From Microbotryum silenes-acaulis (lineage: Eukaryota > Basidiomycota > Microbotryomycetes > Microbotryales > Microbotryaceae): DNA of 64,000 bases. Every line of letters starts with the position of its first letter. The stretch's first letter is position 1. The position numbers were made by a program, and so were the translations under genes. Below the pieces are notes generated by a model, which saw only the letters and a program-made list of their open reading frames with translations, made no database searches and had not been told where the DNA came from. This document shows, piece after piece, positions 35,717-47,136 of this stretch. The DNA is taken from NCBI GenBank assembly GCA_003665825.1, contig QPFY01000001.1, forward strand, positions 1,171,001 to 1,235,000, given 5' to 3'.

Positions 35717-36298
35717 GATATGCCGTCGCACAGCGCGATCGCGATCGCAAGTGAGTGGTAGTATGTGTAGAGATATAGACTGCTCATACGGCAAGAAGGT
35801 TTACGAGGATGCCTCGACCGCCAATCAATCCGCCCATAGACATTGCTTGAAGTCGAACTGGAGGTAGCGGAAGGGCAAAAACAGAGCTGACGCGAGGGCT
35901 TGTGGGGCAAGGTGGCGGCAGTTGGCGGCTGGCAGGCTCTGGCAGGCTAAGGCAGGCTGGTGGAGGCAGGCGGTAACTGGTGGCGGTTCCGGTAGTTCCG
36001 GCGGGCCGACCTCAAGGCACCCGGCCCACTCTAGTAACTGCCTGGCACATGCGTCAACTCATGCATTGTGTCTCTGTTCATGGTTTAATAAGTAGCTACG
36101 CAAAGTCTCCTAATCTAAAAAATGCCCCAGGATTGTGCAGGGACTGGTCGGTCTTCGAAGGCTGACTGGGCTGACTAATCCTCTCGCCCTCAACGTCTCG
36201 AACGCCCCTCCCCTAATTACGAACGATATGCGCATGCTCAAGCAATATTCCGGCTATTGTACAACAATACCGCGCACCGAAAGATTCTTTTTCGAGGT
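35717..36298. other. MTC5 upstream region / frataxin 3' region
   Basis: No gene seen. 35925-35985 carries short G-rich imperfect repeats (GGCAGGCT and TGGCGG words). Confidence 0.5.
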
Positions 36299-37152
36299 TC
36301 ATGGGTTCGACAGCGTGACGTGTATGGAAGGGTCGTCCATCGCGTTCCGTAATTCTTCGGTCAGCAGATCCTCAAGTAGAGTGCCATCCCGATGGTAGAA
36401 CCACACGCCGTGCCGAGGGTCATAGTCGTAGCGCTTGGGACCACTATAAAGGAACGAATGCCACGTGTGCGCTTGACTGTGGTCAGAACTTGCCGAAGCA
36501 CCTGGCGCACTAGGCGAAAGACCGACCTCGATGGACTCGACAGCCAGATCTGCTGATTCGGCGGTTGCTTGTTGATGACATACGTGCCCTTGTCCCCGAC
36601 GTGCAGTGTCAAAACACCAGACTTGCGGCAGTTCCGTGGACGCAACACTCGACCGAATCAGCCTTCAGGACCTCGGCGTCTCGGCTGCCATAGTAGCTGG
36701 CTCACCGAATACTCCACGTCATATTTCAGCTCGGGAGGAGCCGCCTCGACAAGCTCTTCGAGATAGTCGGTCAGCCTGTCCATTGCTTCATCTGCCGCCT
36801 TCTGGTACGCTTGAACGGTCAAAGGTCTGCAAGTCGCCGTAATCAAGGCCTCGAAAGTCAGGTCGTAATGGGAGCTGCATCGCACTCGAGCGAAGACGAC
36901 TGGGGAATTAGCTCACCCGGTTGCGTACGAACGGCTTGTGGCGGAGGCAGCGGCAGAGCTTGCCTTCGCCATGGACCCGAAGCATCGGCACGTCTGGCAT
37001 CCTTCATCCGCTCTACTACGAGGCTTGGTACGACGATCCACCGATGTGAGTAGCAAGGCCGGGCGTTGACAGCGTGCGACGGGGATCAACGTCGACGAGC
37101 GCGGGACGAAAGCGCGCCAAGTCGCGACGGTCGACGGACAGAGGCGGTTCAT
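36299..37152 (-). CDS. YFH1: frataxin, mitochondrial iron-sulfur cluster assembly factor, 198 aa
   Basis: Mitochondrial matrix protein that accelerates sulfur transfer on the iron-sulfur scaffold. Four exons (reading order) 37152-36917, 36826-36706, 36621-36527, 36443-36299 close in frame (597 nt). The N-terminus ([18 protein letters not shown], ending SRSYATG) is Arg/Ser-rich without acids, as in mitochondrial presequences. The mature domain shows the acidic helix [20 protein letters not shown], then [53 protein letters not shown] and [10 protein letters not shown], the frataxin signature in order. Length is normal. Divergent from the ING gene with a 350-bp shared upstream region. Confidence 0.95.
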
Positions 37153-37502
37153 GATATCCAAAGCACTGGACAGATCGGAACGAGTGAGAATCGTCGTGGG
37201 ATGGAGAGCTCGAAAGGGGGCGAAGCGCAGAAAGTGAGCCACTACTGAGCCACTAGTTGCCCGGTAGGTGCCCGCAGCCTTCCAGAGCGTTGCCGAAGCC
37301 CTTCCACGCATCTCTATCATTAGCTTTCCCCCGCCTCCCATTTAAGATTTGGACAATAGGAATAAGTAGCCTGGGACCACCCGCGCGCGCTCGGACCTCG
37401 ATATTTTCCGTCTGTCTCTCCCTTCCCCGATACTGTGCTCCCCTGTGCAGTCCGCTGGGCACTTGGGGTCGTCCTAATCAAGCCCCCGACCCTCTGGTCA
37501 CG
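37153..37502. promoter_or_regulatory. 350-bp divergent promoter region of frataxin (-) and ING/PHD gene (+)
   Basis: The two ATGs are 350 bp apart on opposite strands with no gene between. Pyrimidine-rich tracts precede the ING start (37405-37440). Individual sites were not identified. Confidence 0.5.
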
Positions 37503-39419
37503 ATGGCGAGAGCTTCTACGAGTTCTCGGAGCGCGCGAAAGCGTCTCAGGAGGTCCAGCGAGGCCGATCCTGCCGCTGGGCCATCGAGATCGGACCCCAC
37601 GTCGACCCCCAGACCCCAGGGTTCGCTCGGGCTCGGTCCCCCACAATCCTCGTCACCCGAGTCAGCGACCGCGGCAACGCATGTTGGAGCGATCAAGATG
37701 GTAGACGTCCCACTTTCAACCACTTCGCCCGTGCTCACAACGCGGGCGTTCGCAACGAGCTCAAGTCCGACGCGGTCGACGTCGCAAGGAGGGCATGGCG
37801 AGGAAGCATCCGAAGACGAGGACGAACGACTCAAGCACTGGGAGAACTTTGTGGAAGAGTACCACGATGGTACGTTTGATGGTCTTCAATGTGACTATTG
37901 AGACACGCTGAACGGCGGGTGGGCCATGCCGTCTTGCGCACGTCGACGCGACGGGACGGTACAAACACGACCGCTCACGTGCCGGCTGAGGTCACGCACG
38001 CCACTTTCGATCGAGACAATGTGTAAACTCTGGGCAGGCGTGACGGAAACTGACAAAGCACCAAGTGTGATCTCGCCGCCGCTAGCTGTGATCGAGCTCC
38101 CACTGGAATTCCGACGGACGTTTACTCTCGTTCGGGAACTCGAGGACTCACAGCAGGGTAAGCCTGGACCGCACTGCCGCCTTTTGCTTCGAAAGTGCTG
38201 ACATTTGGACCCACATTCTCTGCTCAAACAGCTGCTACGCTTGCCTTCAAGCAACAGCTTTTGGCCTATCTGCATCTCATTGCCGTGTCGTATCGCTCGG
38301 CGGTTCGGGCTCAGCCGGTTTCGAAAGAAGCCCACGCAGCCACACCACAATCACAACCGATATCGCACGTCTCCCCGCCGCTGTCGGAAACGACGAGACG
38401 TATGATGCTGATCCAAGTGACAAAGGCGGCACGCGCGACTATACGTGCAGCCGAGGACAAGATCAATCTCACACAGACTCTCTACGACTTGGTGAGCGTT
38501 AAAGGACACCGTTGTGGAAGACCCGCGCGCCACTGGGCCCCGCTCACACGGCGCCACTCGCTATCTTGTGATCGATAGGTCGACCGCCACATACAGCGCC
38601 TCGACAACGACCTCGCGCGACATGAGGATTCTTTTGTGCTCGGCATGCGGCCCGGCACCCTGCCATCGCACGATGCCCCATCAGTTTCGCAAAAAGAGGC
38701 GCCAGGCGCAACCACTTCCCGCGGCGCCATCGCTCTTGGAGAGAAAGAGGCTTATGAGGGTATCAACTTCACTGACGATGAAGAGCGGTACAGAAGGGGT
38801 AGAGGTGGCGCAGATGGGCGGCCCATGGTGGGCACAGATAAATACATGCAAGACGAGAGACGGCGGCTTCGAGACGAGAAACTGCGAATGCGGGAAGAAA
38901 AGCAACGGCTCGACACCGCGATGGGACACAGTATGTGCACTCGACTAGCAGCTCGACTCGCTACAGATGTGTTCCGTTGAACTAAAATACGCTTCTGCTC
39001 GCGGCCCTCTCCCTCCAGTTGATCCAAACGAACCGACATACTGCTTTTGCGAACGCGTTTCGTTTGGCCAGGTGAGTTGGCGCGAGAAGAGTTGGACCTG
39101 ATCAGCTGCTTTGTACCGCCAACCTTACTCATCCTTCGACTTCCGCTTCGCCCCGAATTTCAGATGGTGGGCTGCGAGAACGAAGATTGTAGTCGAGAAT
39201 GGGTTCGTCGGGCTGAGTGTCCACGCAGTTCGCTACCCAGCTGCCCTTGGCAACAGAGCTCGAATGACGCTGACCCCCAACACCTTGGTTTTCGCATCGC
39301 TCATCCAGTTCCATTTCGAGTGTGTGGGCCTCGATGCTCCGCCTATCGGTGAATGGTATTGTCGCGAATGCGCAGCGACGGTCGGCCGAGGTACCTCAAC
39401 CAAGAAGAAAGGACGATGA
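37503..39419 (+). CDS. ING-family PHD-finger protein (Yng/Pho23-like), 417 aa
   Basis: Chromatin reader of histone acetyltransferase/deacetylase complexes; ING PHD fingers bind H3K4me3. Seven exons: 37503-37869, 38086-38157, 38232-38491, 38579-38930, 39019-39071, 39164-39202, 39309-39419 (1254 nt, in frame). After a Ser/Pro-rich N-terminus comes the ING segment VIELPLEFRRTFTLVREL, then a helical/coiled region. The PHD finger is split over three exons: YCFCERVSFGQ / MVGCENEDCSREW / FHFECVGLDAPPIGEWYCRE and C. The first Cys pair, the aromatic cage residues (Y at the start, M in QMVGCEN, W in EW) and the terminal WYC..C are all present. A basic tail (GTSTKKKGR) follows. Which paralogue (Yng1, Yng2 or Pho23) cannot be decided. 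Longer than the yeast proteins because of linker sequence. Confidence 0.93.
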
Positions 39420-40306
39420 GGTTCCACCCCGCCTCGTTGGAAGAATGCACGCAGAAGACTGTAGAAACTGTTCCGCTCTATCGTATGCCCTTGTTGAATG
39501 TTATACTACGCTTATTTCTTGATGTGCAAGCCCCGAGACTGAAGCCCGCCGGTCCCCAGACGAAAGTAACCGTGGCGTCGCTTCCATATTATGAGATCGT
39601 CCGGATGCATGAACTTTACACGCAGCTCTCGACGTCCTAAGGATGTGAGTCGATTGAACTTCGGGGTTTGAACCTCTCCCGGCACCGGTGCCTGCGATAA
39701 CTCCATCAGTCGTGCGTCACCTTCGGACTCAAAAGCATCTACCATATTTGGTGCATTGCGAACTAGCCACCCGCAAAGCTGATAGCAACGAACACCTTTT
39801 CCCAAAAATCGCTACACTCGATAAATCTTGGTCAACTGCGAGCTGTTCGCCTTTTGGCTGTGCGGCTTCGTCTGATGACCGGAAAAAGCGACAGTATATA
39901 CTAGGCAATTCCGGTGAGTGTTTTGGTGATTGGTCACTCGCCGTCGAGGGAGGGGCGGGGGGATGCTGGGAAGAAGCAAAGACTCGGGCGGAGAAACTTG
40001 CTCGTGCTAGACTCTCAGTATCTTCGACAGGCCGCACTGCACTCACTGCGCCTCAGCACAACGTGACCTAACCCTCTGACAAAACGAGACCTCAAATATG
40101 GCCGTCAAAATGCACAAATCGCAGCAAACAAAGGATAAAAACAATGCACATTCAGCAGCCCAAAATTATGTTCGCTCGTGGAAAGATGGCAAGTCCGGCT
40201 GCGCACTCTCCGTTCTTCCCTCCCAATGTGAAGACAGACATCTATGAAACATATAAAAAAACGGAGGACTCTCAAATCGGCCGTGCAATCAAAAGGTGGG
40301 CTCCGC
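39420..40306. other. convergent intergenic region, no gene seen
   Basis: Between the ING stop and the MFS stop. Short frames (39688-40071 and its opposite strand) have no conserved content. Confidence 0.45.
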
Positions 40307-42560
40307 TCAGTGACGGTAGCGGAAGCCTGGGTGGTGTTGACCGAGCATGGCGATTTCGTCATCGGACTTGCCCTCCAGGACGTGGTCCATTCGACCTTCG
40401 TCACGGCGCTTGTTTTCACGCTTCTGCCAAGCCCAGAGGCCGAGTGTGAGCAATAAGATCATGGACGACGTGGCCAAATTGAGACTGTTGCCGGGTATTT
40501 GGTTCGGGGCGTATCTGCGCGACGTATGAGTCGGTCTAACGCGTCAGCCAGAAATGCGATTGGGGATGATACAAGCGCGGAGATGAAACTGACTGTGACA
40601 GGTAGCTCCAAGTTGCCACCAGACCTCCGAGATTACCCCCGAAGACCGTGATGGCGATCGCACCAGCTCGAGCAGTATCGGAAGTAGTGTTGATAGCTGC
40701 CCACGTGTTGCAAAAGCTTCCGAACGAGAACGCGCCCGATGCGATTAGGAAACAGGCGGCGTAGCGGACGTGGGGGTTGGTCGAGGCCACGAACATGGCG
40801 TATCCGATAATCATCAGAGGGGCCGAAACGGACATCCAGAGTGCGCGACGGCCCGTCTTCCACGACAGATAAGGCAGCACCAACGAAACAACGGCACCGA
40901 CAATGTAGGGCGGTGTCGTACGAAGCTGTAGTTCGATGGTCGATTTGCGGGGGAAGATGGTCTTGACGATGGAAGGAAGGAAGAAGCCTAGGCCTTGCAC
41001 GGTGATGTTGTCCAACAAGAAGATTAAGGCAATCACCAAAGAGTTCGCGTTGAACATGCCGGACATGTATACTTTGGACTTGACTGCGTCGACGACGACG
41101 ACTGATCCCACGTTCTCGCTCTTTGTTCGAGCGGCGCAGAGTGCCTTCTCTTCGGCCGAGAGCCACTGCGCTGCATCAAACACGAAAGAAGAGTCAGATT
41201 ATTGTTCTTCCTCCCTGGGACGCCCAGGCTGATTGGAAGAGAGTTATTTACCTTCGCAGTCTCAGGTCGATCAGTCAGGAGGGGATAGGAGATTACGGCG
41301 ATGCCCATCGTAATGATACCCTCCTATAACACGATATCCCATGGCAGTGTAAGTATGGTGGCCTCTCGATCGTTCAATTCGCATGACCGGCACTCACAGC
41401 AAAGAAAATCATTCGCCACGTGTGGATCATGCCGAACGAGGGTGCCTTCAAAAGCCCAGAGGCGAGCAACCCACCGAATGCGCCAGCGAGTGGAGCGCAG
41501 ACGATGTACAGCGCCACGCGGAAGCCAAGTTCGTCCTTGCGGTACCATCGAGAGAGATATAACGCCATACCTAGATTGAGTTTCAGAGAGACGTAGGCGC
41601 AAAGATGTCAGCATAGCACCGGCGGAGAACTTTCACTTTTGCCATTCAGTGTTGGAGACTCGGGACACTCACCGGGAAACACTCCGGCTTCAGCGACACC
41701 CAGTAGAAAGCGAACAGCGATACCTGCACCGAAGGTCTTTACGAACGCCTGTCGGTAGGAATCCCATGATAGGACGACTTAGTACGACGTGTGCGTGTGC
41801 GCATTGCAGAGAGCCCTGACCTGCCGCTCACCATCGCGAAGGAGAAAAGTCCGAAACAGAATGACAAAACGGGGATGAACTTGCCAGGGCCGACGATCTT
41901 GCAGATGTAGTTGCATGGGATTTCGAAAACCACGTAGGCGACGTAGAAAGCGGTCAAAAGGATATTATAGTCATACTTTCCCGTCAATTTGAGGTCCTTC
42001 TCGAGACCAGCAAGGCGAGCACTGGCGAAAAAAATCAATGTCAGCAAGCCTACCTCCGATCGAGAGCCCTTCATTGTGTCCTTCGACGTACTTTCCAATG
42101 TTGGCGCGATCAATGAAGCTAGATGCGCTGAATCAGCGCCCCATTTGAACAATCTCGATCTCGTACGGCGGTTGCAAGCTCACCAGAACAGATAGAGCAA
42201 CGCAATCGTCGGCAGGATTCGGATGTCGATCTTCCACCGAAGGGCCGCTTCGGCTTTCTCGTCGATCACGACCAGCGAGTGGCCATGGATGTCGGTCGCT
42301 GCATGGCCTGCAAGGGCAACTTCTTGGACTGTTCGAAGTACGAACGTACCATGGTGAGTGAGAGCAATGAAAATGAGGGCAGAATAAAAGGTCGAATCCG
42401 GCACAAGACCCAAACCAGAGGCGGAAACCCGCACTGTCAGCGCCTTCCGTCTCAGCGGCCGGTGGAAAGGGTGTGGACACGTACTCTGATGCCGCTCTTG
42501 CTCGAAGCTCAACCCCTTCTCGGTGTCATGCGAGTGCTGCATGGTGTGGTCGACAGGCAT
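40307..42560 (-). CDS. major facilitator transporter, anion:cation symporter (allantoate/nicotinate permease-like) family
   Basis: Twelve-helix plasma-membrane transporter of the ACS group (yeast Dal5/Tna1 relatives), which imports organic anions with protons. The exon chain on the minus strand is continuous in family text. The N-terminal tail starts MPVDHTMQHSHDTEKGLSF, then LRWKIDIRILPTIALLYLF (TM1), FIDRANIGNARLAGLEKDL, YVAYVVFEIPCNYICKIVGP and the conserved RFLLGVAEAGVFPG-M block. Then come LYLSRWYRKDELGFRVALY, the central loop WLSAEEKALCAART, FPRKSTIELQLRTTPPYIV, and the C-terminal NLATSSMILLLTLGLWAW with a charged tail RRDEGRMDHVLEGKSDDEI. These are ACS hallmarks (D-R-x-N-I-G; R-x-x-G-x-x-E-A-G). 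Exon edges include donors at 41173 and 40595 but were not all fixed to the base. The substrate is not predictable beyond an organic anion/vitamin class. Confidence 0.9.
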
Positions 42561-43755
42561 GGGTGTCAAGTGATAAGGAAGTGGTAAGTGTCGGAAAGTG
42601 GAAGTTGACAGGTGGGCGTGCCGATAGTGGGTCGTCCGTTGGTACTCAAAGAGGAGAGAGAGAAAGACCGGGGCGCAGCGAACGGCCCAGGGCAGCCAGG
42701 GCGCGCCACCTAACTCCCGAGCTCTTGGATCTGTGCAGGCCTTGGAGTTCGCATCTTTTTTTTGGCCTGTCGCGGCACAAGTTATCCCGCGAATTCCACC
42801 TGTTCCCCCGCTCACGGCTCAATCATTGTGGGGAACACCCAAGATTTTCTTCGTCTCGCGCCGCGAAGCGGGCTGCGCCGGTCACGTGCAGCTGCCCAAG
42901 TCTGAATTCCCCCAGGTGCGAGGTTACATTCTTCGTTTTGTGGTCGCCGACTCGATCGCAAGTTCCGCAATCGTCAGACCACTGACGTTCCTGACTCTGG
43001 ACGGTGCGCCGCTGACTAGATACCCTGCACCTTCCTAATAATGGGCTCGGATTGACCTAAATCATGGGGGCATTTCGGCTGATGGGACCTACTCGTAGCC
43101 CCGGCGCGAACGCGGGGATCGACTCGACTCGAAACTCAGGTCTCAGAAGCGGGCCGAGACCGTGCCCGAAGGATCGGCGCCTCTGGGGGTGGTGCGGGGT
43201 GCAGCCGGGGTTCGGAGACCAGTTTCCATAGGCGCTTTACTAATAGCAGGCACCGACCTCTAGGTAGGACTTAAGGCAGCAGCATTTAGGTACCTTTTGT
43301 AGGTGCCTGGCAGTCGTTGGAGTGAGGCATCCATTCTAAAACCTTTAGCCGACAGGCAAAGAAGTCAGCCTTCGAGGTAATAGAAGTGGAGGTAGGTACT
43401 TGGCACTGACTCCACTGCATGACGGTGCTATTGATCGTTTGAGCTTGCGAAAGGTTGTCAAATCTCATGGAACAAGTGGTACATCTCAAGTAGTGTGTCT
43501 AAACAAAGCAAAAAGCTAGGCACCGTGCGAAGGCAGGTGAGTCATGCTTAACTCTAGCAGCTGCGGTGGCGTCGCCTCGAACTTGACAACAGCGCACCGA
43601 ATGCGCGTGGCGCACGAGGCCGGATCGAGCTAGTGAGAGCAATGGAGCATCTCATATGAAGCATGCAGCAATGGCGAGCGGTGTGGGTCATAACTTATAA
43701 GTCACCTCCGAATGCGGGCCTCTCTCTTTCGTCCTTGAGCAGTCCTTGGCAGTGA
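42561..43755. other. gene-poor region upstream of the MFS gene
   Basis: No supported gene. A plus-strand frame at 42733-43038 is unconserved. 43260-43500 has an irregular minus-strand frame with loose resemblance to retroelement text, too weak to call. Confidence 0.35.
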
Positions 43756-43938
43756 GCATCAGCAAAATGGGCACTCGGCGCGCACCGCTTAAAGGCGCTT
43801 AAGCCCCGCTTAAGGACGCTTAAGGACGCTTAACAAGACGTCCTTAAGCCCCGCGTCTTGTTAAGCGTCCTTAAGCGTCCTTAAGCGGGGCTTAAGCGCC
43901 TTTAAGTGGTGCGCGCCGAGTGCCCATTTTGCTGATGC
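43756..43938. repeat. 183-bp palindrome with 84-bp arms, foldback/MITE-like
   Basis: 43756-43839 and 43855-43938 are reverse complements over 84 bases with one mismatch, leaving a 15-nt centre. The arms contain internal repeats of GCTTAAGGAC and the outer part reads GCATCAGCAAAATGGGCAC. A further TCCTTG/CAAGGA pairing lies outside if an 8-base insertion in the left arm is allowed. No clear target duplication. The two arms would fold into a very stable hairpin. Confidence 0.9.
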
Positions 43939-46900
43939 AAGGACGAAGTTGTCAGTGCTTGGAGGAAGCAAAGAAACGTCTACAAAGGGTAAAACCGTGG
44001 CTTGAAGGGTCCGGCAGGTTACCTATCTCAAAGAACCAAGAACATGTGTACAAGGAAGTAGAAGTGAATCGGGGTGTTGACGCCGGCGGGGCCGGGGTTC
44101 GTAACAGATCGCAACAACCTTGCCGCCTTGTGTGGGTACAGCACAGGATTTCAGACCACTGGTCATATCTCTATAGTCTCATACTAGTCCACGGCGCGCC
44201 TAAGTCCTCTTAGATTGGTAAGAGGCTGTGAAAGACGCACACTGCAAGTGAGTGTGAGTCGAGATCCACAAGCCATGAACGCGAGAACGTTTCGATCACA
44301 CACAGGCCTTAACGGCTCTACTCACTGCAAAGGGTGCAGGGTTGGATATGCATCTTATCAGACTGATGTGATTGGAGAGTCGGACTATGTAGCTCAGACC
44401 CCCAGTAGTGGATGTGCTTGAGCAAAACCCACGGGACCCGGCCCCTCCGAATCACGTCAGGATGCCTCGTCTTACAAGGTGCGCACAGCACTACAGTGTG
44501 AAGTGGCCAGTGACAGGATCAGTTTGACCGACTTATCAGTAATATTCCCCCTCACCTACGTTCGGGATATCATACAGCGTCTCGAATCCCATGTCAGAAG
44601 AAAAAAAGAGAAATTATGCAAACCAAAGAAAGAGAGCGCAGAAACCCTCGCGTGACCAAAACGGCGCCATATCCAATCAGATAACTTCTCGCGCATGTCA
44701 ACGCTTTCTTTTCTTCTTTGCCTTATGGTTTGTTTGTTCTTGTTCTTTCTGGGGTGCTGCAGTGGAGATGTTGTGTGCGATATTACATGCTGAGTGCTGC
44801 ACAAGCACCAGAGGAATTGAACTCAGAGTGGTCATGCGCCTCACCTCACTACAAACACCACCATTCCACACCTTGAACACGGAGAGGACACATCCATACT
44901 CGAGAACCCAAGCATGCAGGAAACACACACATGTGCAACACCCCATCTGGTGCCAACACCGCCGCAGAGTCGACTTGCACGGTCGCACAACTGGATCGGG
45001 CGGCCAGGACTCGACGCCGAGCATGCTCGTCGGTGTGAGCGACGGCGCCCAACGGAATCATGACCCCTGAGCGAGGTGACGTGTCTCTATCTTGGCGCAC
45101 GATGCCCTGACCTCAAGAGTAGTCCCAGAGCGTCCACACGATGCGTCAACTCAACCCTGTACAGTGCGGGCGTCAGACACCGAGGGCTCACGAAGGACAG
45201 CTTTGCAGCGCTCTTCGGATCCTAGTCCTATGTCCGACTCTTCGGATTGAGTGATGTTCGCATGGGCAGACGGCAAATGAACTACACCGGGCGAGATCCG
45301 TTGCACCGCGCTGGTCCCCGAAGGTGCCAAGATCCCGTGAACAAGAGTGCGACCGAGCTCGCCGATCTCCTACATCTGCGCACACTCGAGTCCGCAGAGG
45401 TTTCAAGCCACGGCGTAGAGGAAGAGGTCCACGCTGCATGAAAAGCAGCGCAAACAGTCACTTCCAAATTGAAGAGCTTGAGACTTGCGGCCGTCAAATG
45501 AGGCAACGGAGACCGAGACGAGGGTGGCAAGCGTGCATGTGGGAAGCAGCTTGCGCGAGTACAGAATGTGGCCACTCCGGTCGGTCTGAAACAGACTGGA
45601 AGAGTAGTGATGCCTGTAAGGAGAACAGGTGGAGGTCAAAGCATTTGTGAGCCAATCATCATATCCGCGTTCGTGTAACCGGTTTGTGCCACAGCAATGA
45701 AGTCGGCTCGGAGCGTCAAAGCATCCGAACACCAGGGCCATCAACCCCCGCAGCGACTGGGTTTCTCGTGTGTCGGCGACCCAAGCCCATAAATCCGGCT
45801 CGCTATTTTCGGCGTCAGGAATTGCTGTTCTACCCCACGTCGACCCGGTCACAGTCGCGTCCATCGTCAACGACAGGGTGCTGGTTTCTTCCTGCGGACG
45901 CACGACACAAGGACGTGCGCGATCGCCAGTCGCACCATCGCACAAAGCTTGGCACGCTATGACAGACCGAAAAACCTCGGTGCGAACAGACGATTGCGAA
46001 AGCACCGCCAAAGAGGGTCGTACCCCGCCCGTCCGTCACGGATCGTGCGCGTCGGCGCAAGCACGCCTCCAGATTGTCGACGGCTGTTCGTGGGTGCGAC
46101 CAGATGGGACGAGGGATACGTGATTTGGTGGAACGATATCTTAGGGTTAGAGAATGGCCGAGACCCGTGCAATCAGGCGTCTTTGTCGCGTATCCATGGC
46201 CCGATCGACCACTTTCGTGGAACTCGCCGAAGCGATCGCACAAGCGGACCGAGCTTTGATAGACGTCCACGCCCTCTGATCAGGCCTCTGAACCACGTCG
46301 AGGTGACGCGACGAAAAATACGAGCCTCGAGGATCTGGATTGGGCATAGAGCTACCTCGATTGACGAACCGAGGCCTCTTCGTGAGGTGGGTCATGAGGC
46401 GCGTGCGCAAGCACACGGCGCCGAGGCGAAACACGGCGCGGCGGGTGTGGAGCTGTGGAGGGCGACGAACGCGAGGAGGCGTCGGGTGGCATCGCACATA
46501 CGCGAGTGACTGCAGCATGTGGCCAGAGTGCCGGCATCACGTTGAGACCACGGTCGCACAAAGGCGCTTGCTAGACGCTCGAAGCGGAAGAAGAGCATTA
46601 GAGCAACCTGGGCCACCTCCCAGATCGACGGGCGTGCACTCGCGCAGGCACTCGCGCAGAAGTCGCGCAGACTACTCGCAGACACTCTGGGGCTGCCTCG
46701 CGTCTATCCTGCATCAAGCTTATGCATGATGCAGCATCATGCAGCGTAGACCGTCAGTCTTGCACAGCACACCGGCGATACCGCAATGTTGATGGCTCAA
46801 CAGACATTTTGCAAAATAGAGCTACGTCCCGCTGACGATTGGGTCGGTCATTCCAATCTATAGTGCCTGTTCCTAAGATCACAACGTGGTTCATGTTGAC

Positions 46901-47136
46901 TTAATAAGGAGAGGTTGCACCGAAACAGGTGGCCCGAGATTCTCCCCGCGCCCCACTCGCAAGACCTCCCTGTCAAGTATTGAGCCGTAACTTTCAAACT
47001 TCAAGACTACGTCGTCAATTCATCCATTCGCCCGACTGTCGCCGTCGCTGCTCATCGCTGCTCAGAATCGGAGATCGCGTTTGTTCCCCAACAACTGTAG
47101 CGATTCGCTCGGTCGCGATCCGGGCCTCGGCGCGCG
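43939..47136. other. 3.2-kb region without a supported gene
   Basis: Many short overlapping frames on both strands, none with recognisable domains or a convincing exon chain. The longest is a 202-codon minus-strand frame at 45403-46011 and overlapping plus-strand frames at 45949-46729. Composition is Arg/Ser/Cys-rich, as expected from random frames in GC-rich DNA. It could be decayed mobile DNA or a non-coding transcript region. No tRNA seen. Confidence 0.4.

Noticed and set aside
42733..43038. Plus-strand ORF of 101 codons upstream of the MFS gene
   Set aside because: Plausible local composition but no recognised domain and no exon chain. Likely a chance frame in the promoter region.
43286..43489. 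Possible Copia integrase/RNase H scrap on the minus strand
   Set aside because: Only loose resemblance (Ser/Thr-rich and Cys pairs); no motif could be aligned with confidence.
45403..46011. 202-codon minus-strand ORF
   Set aside because: No homology-like segments, Cys/Ser/Arg-rich composition typical of chance frames, and competing long frames on the other strand.
46134..46152. Telomere-like TTAGGGTTAG
   Set aside because: A single occurrence, not an array, inside ordinary sequence.
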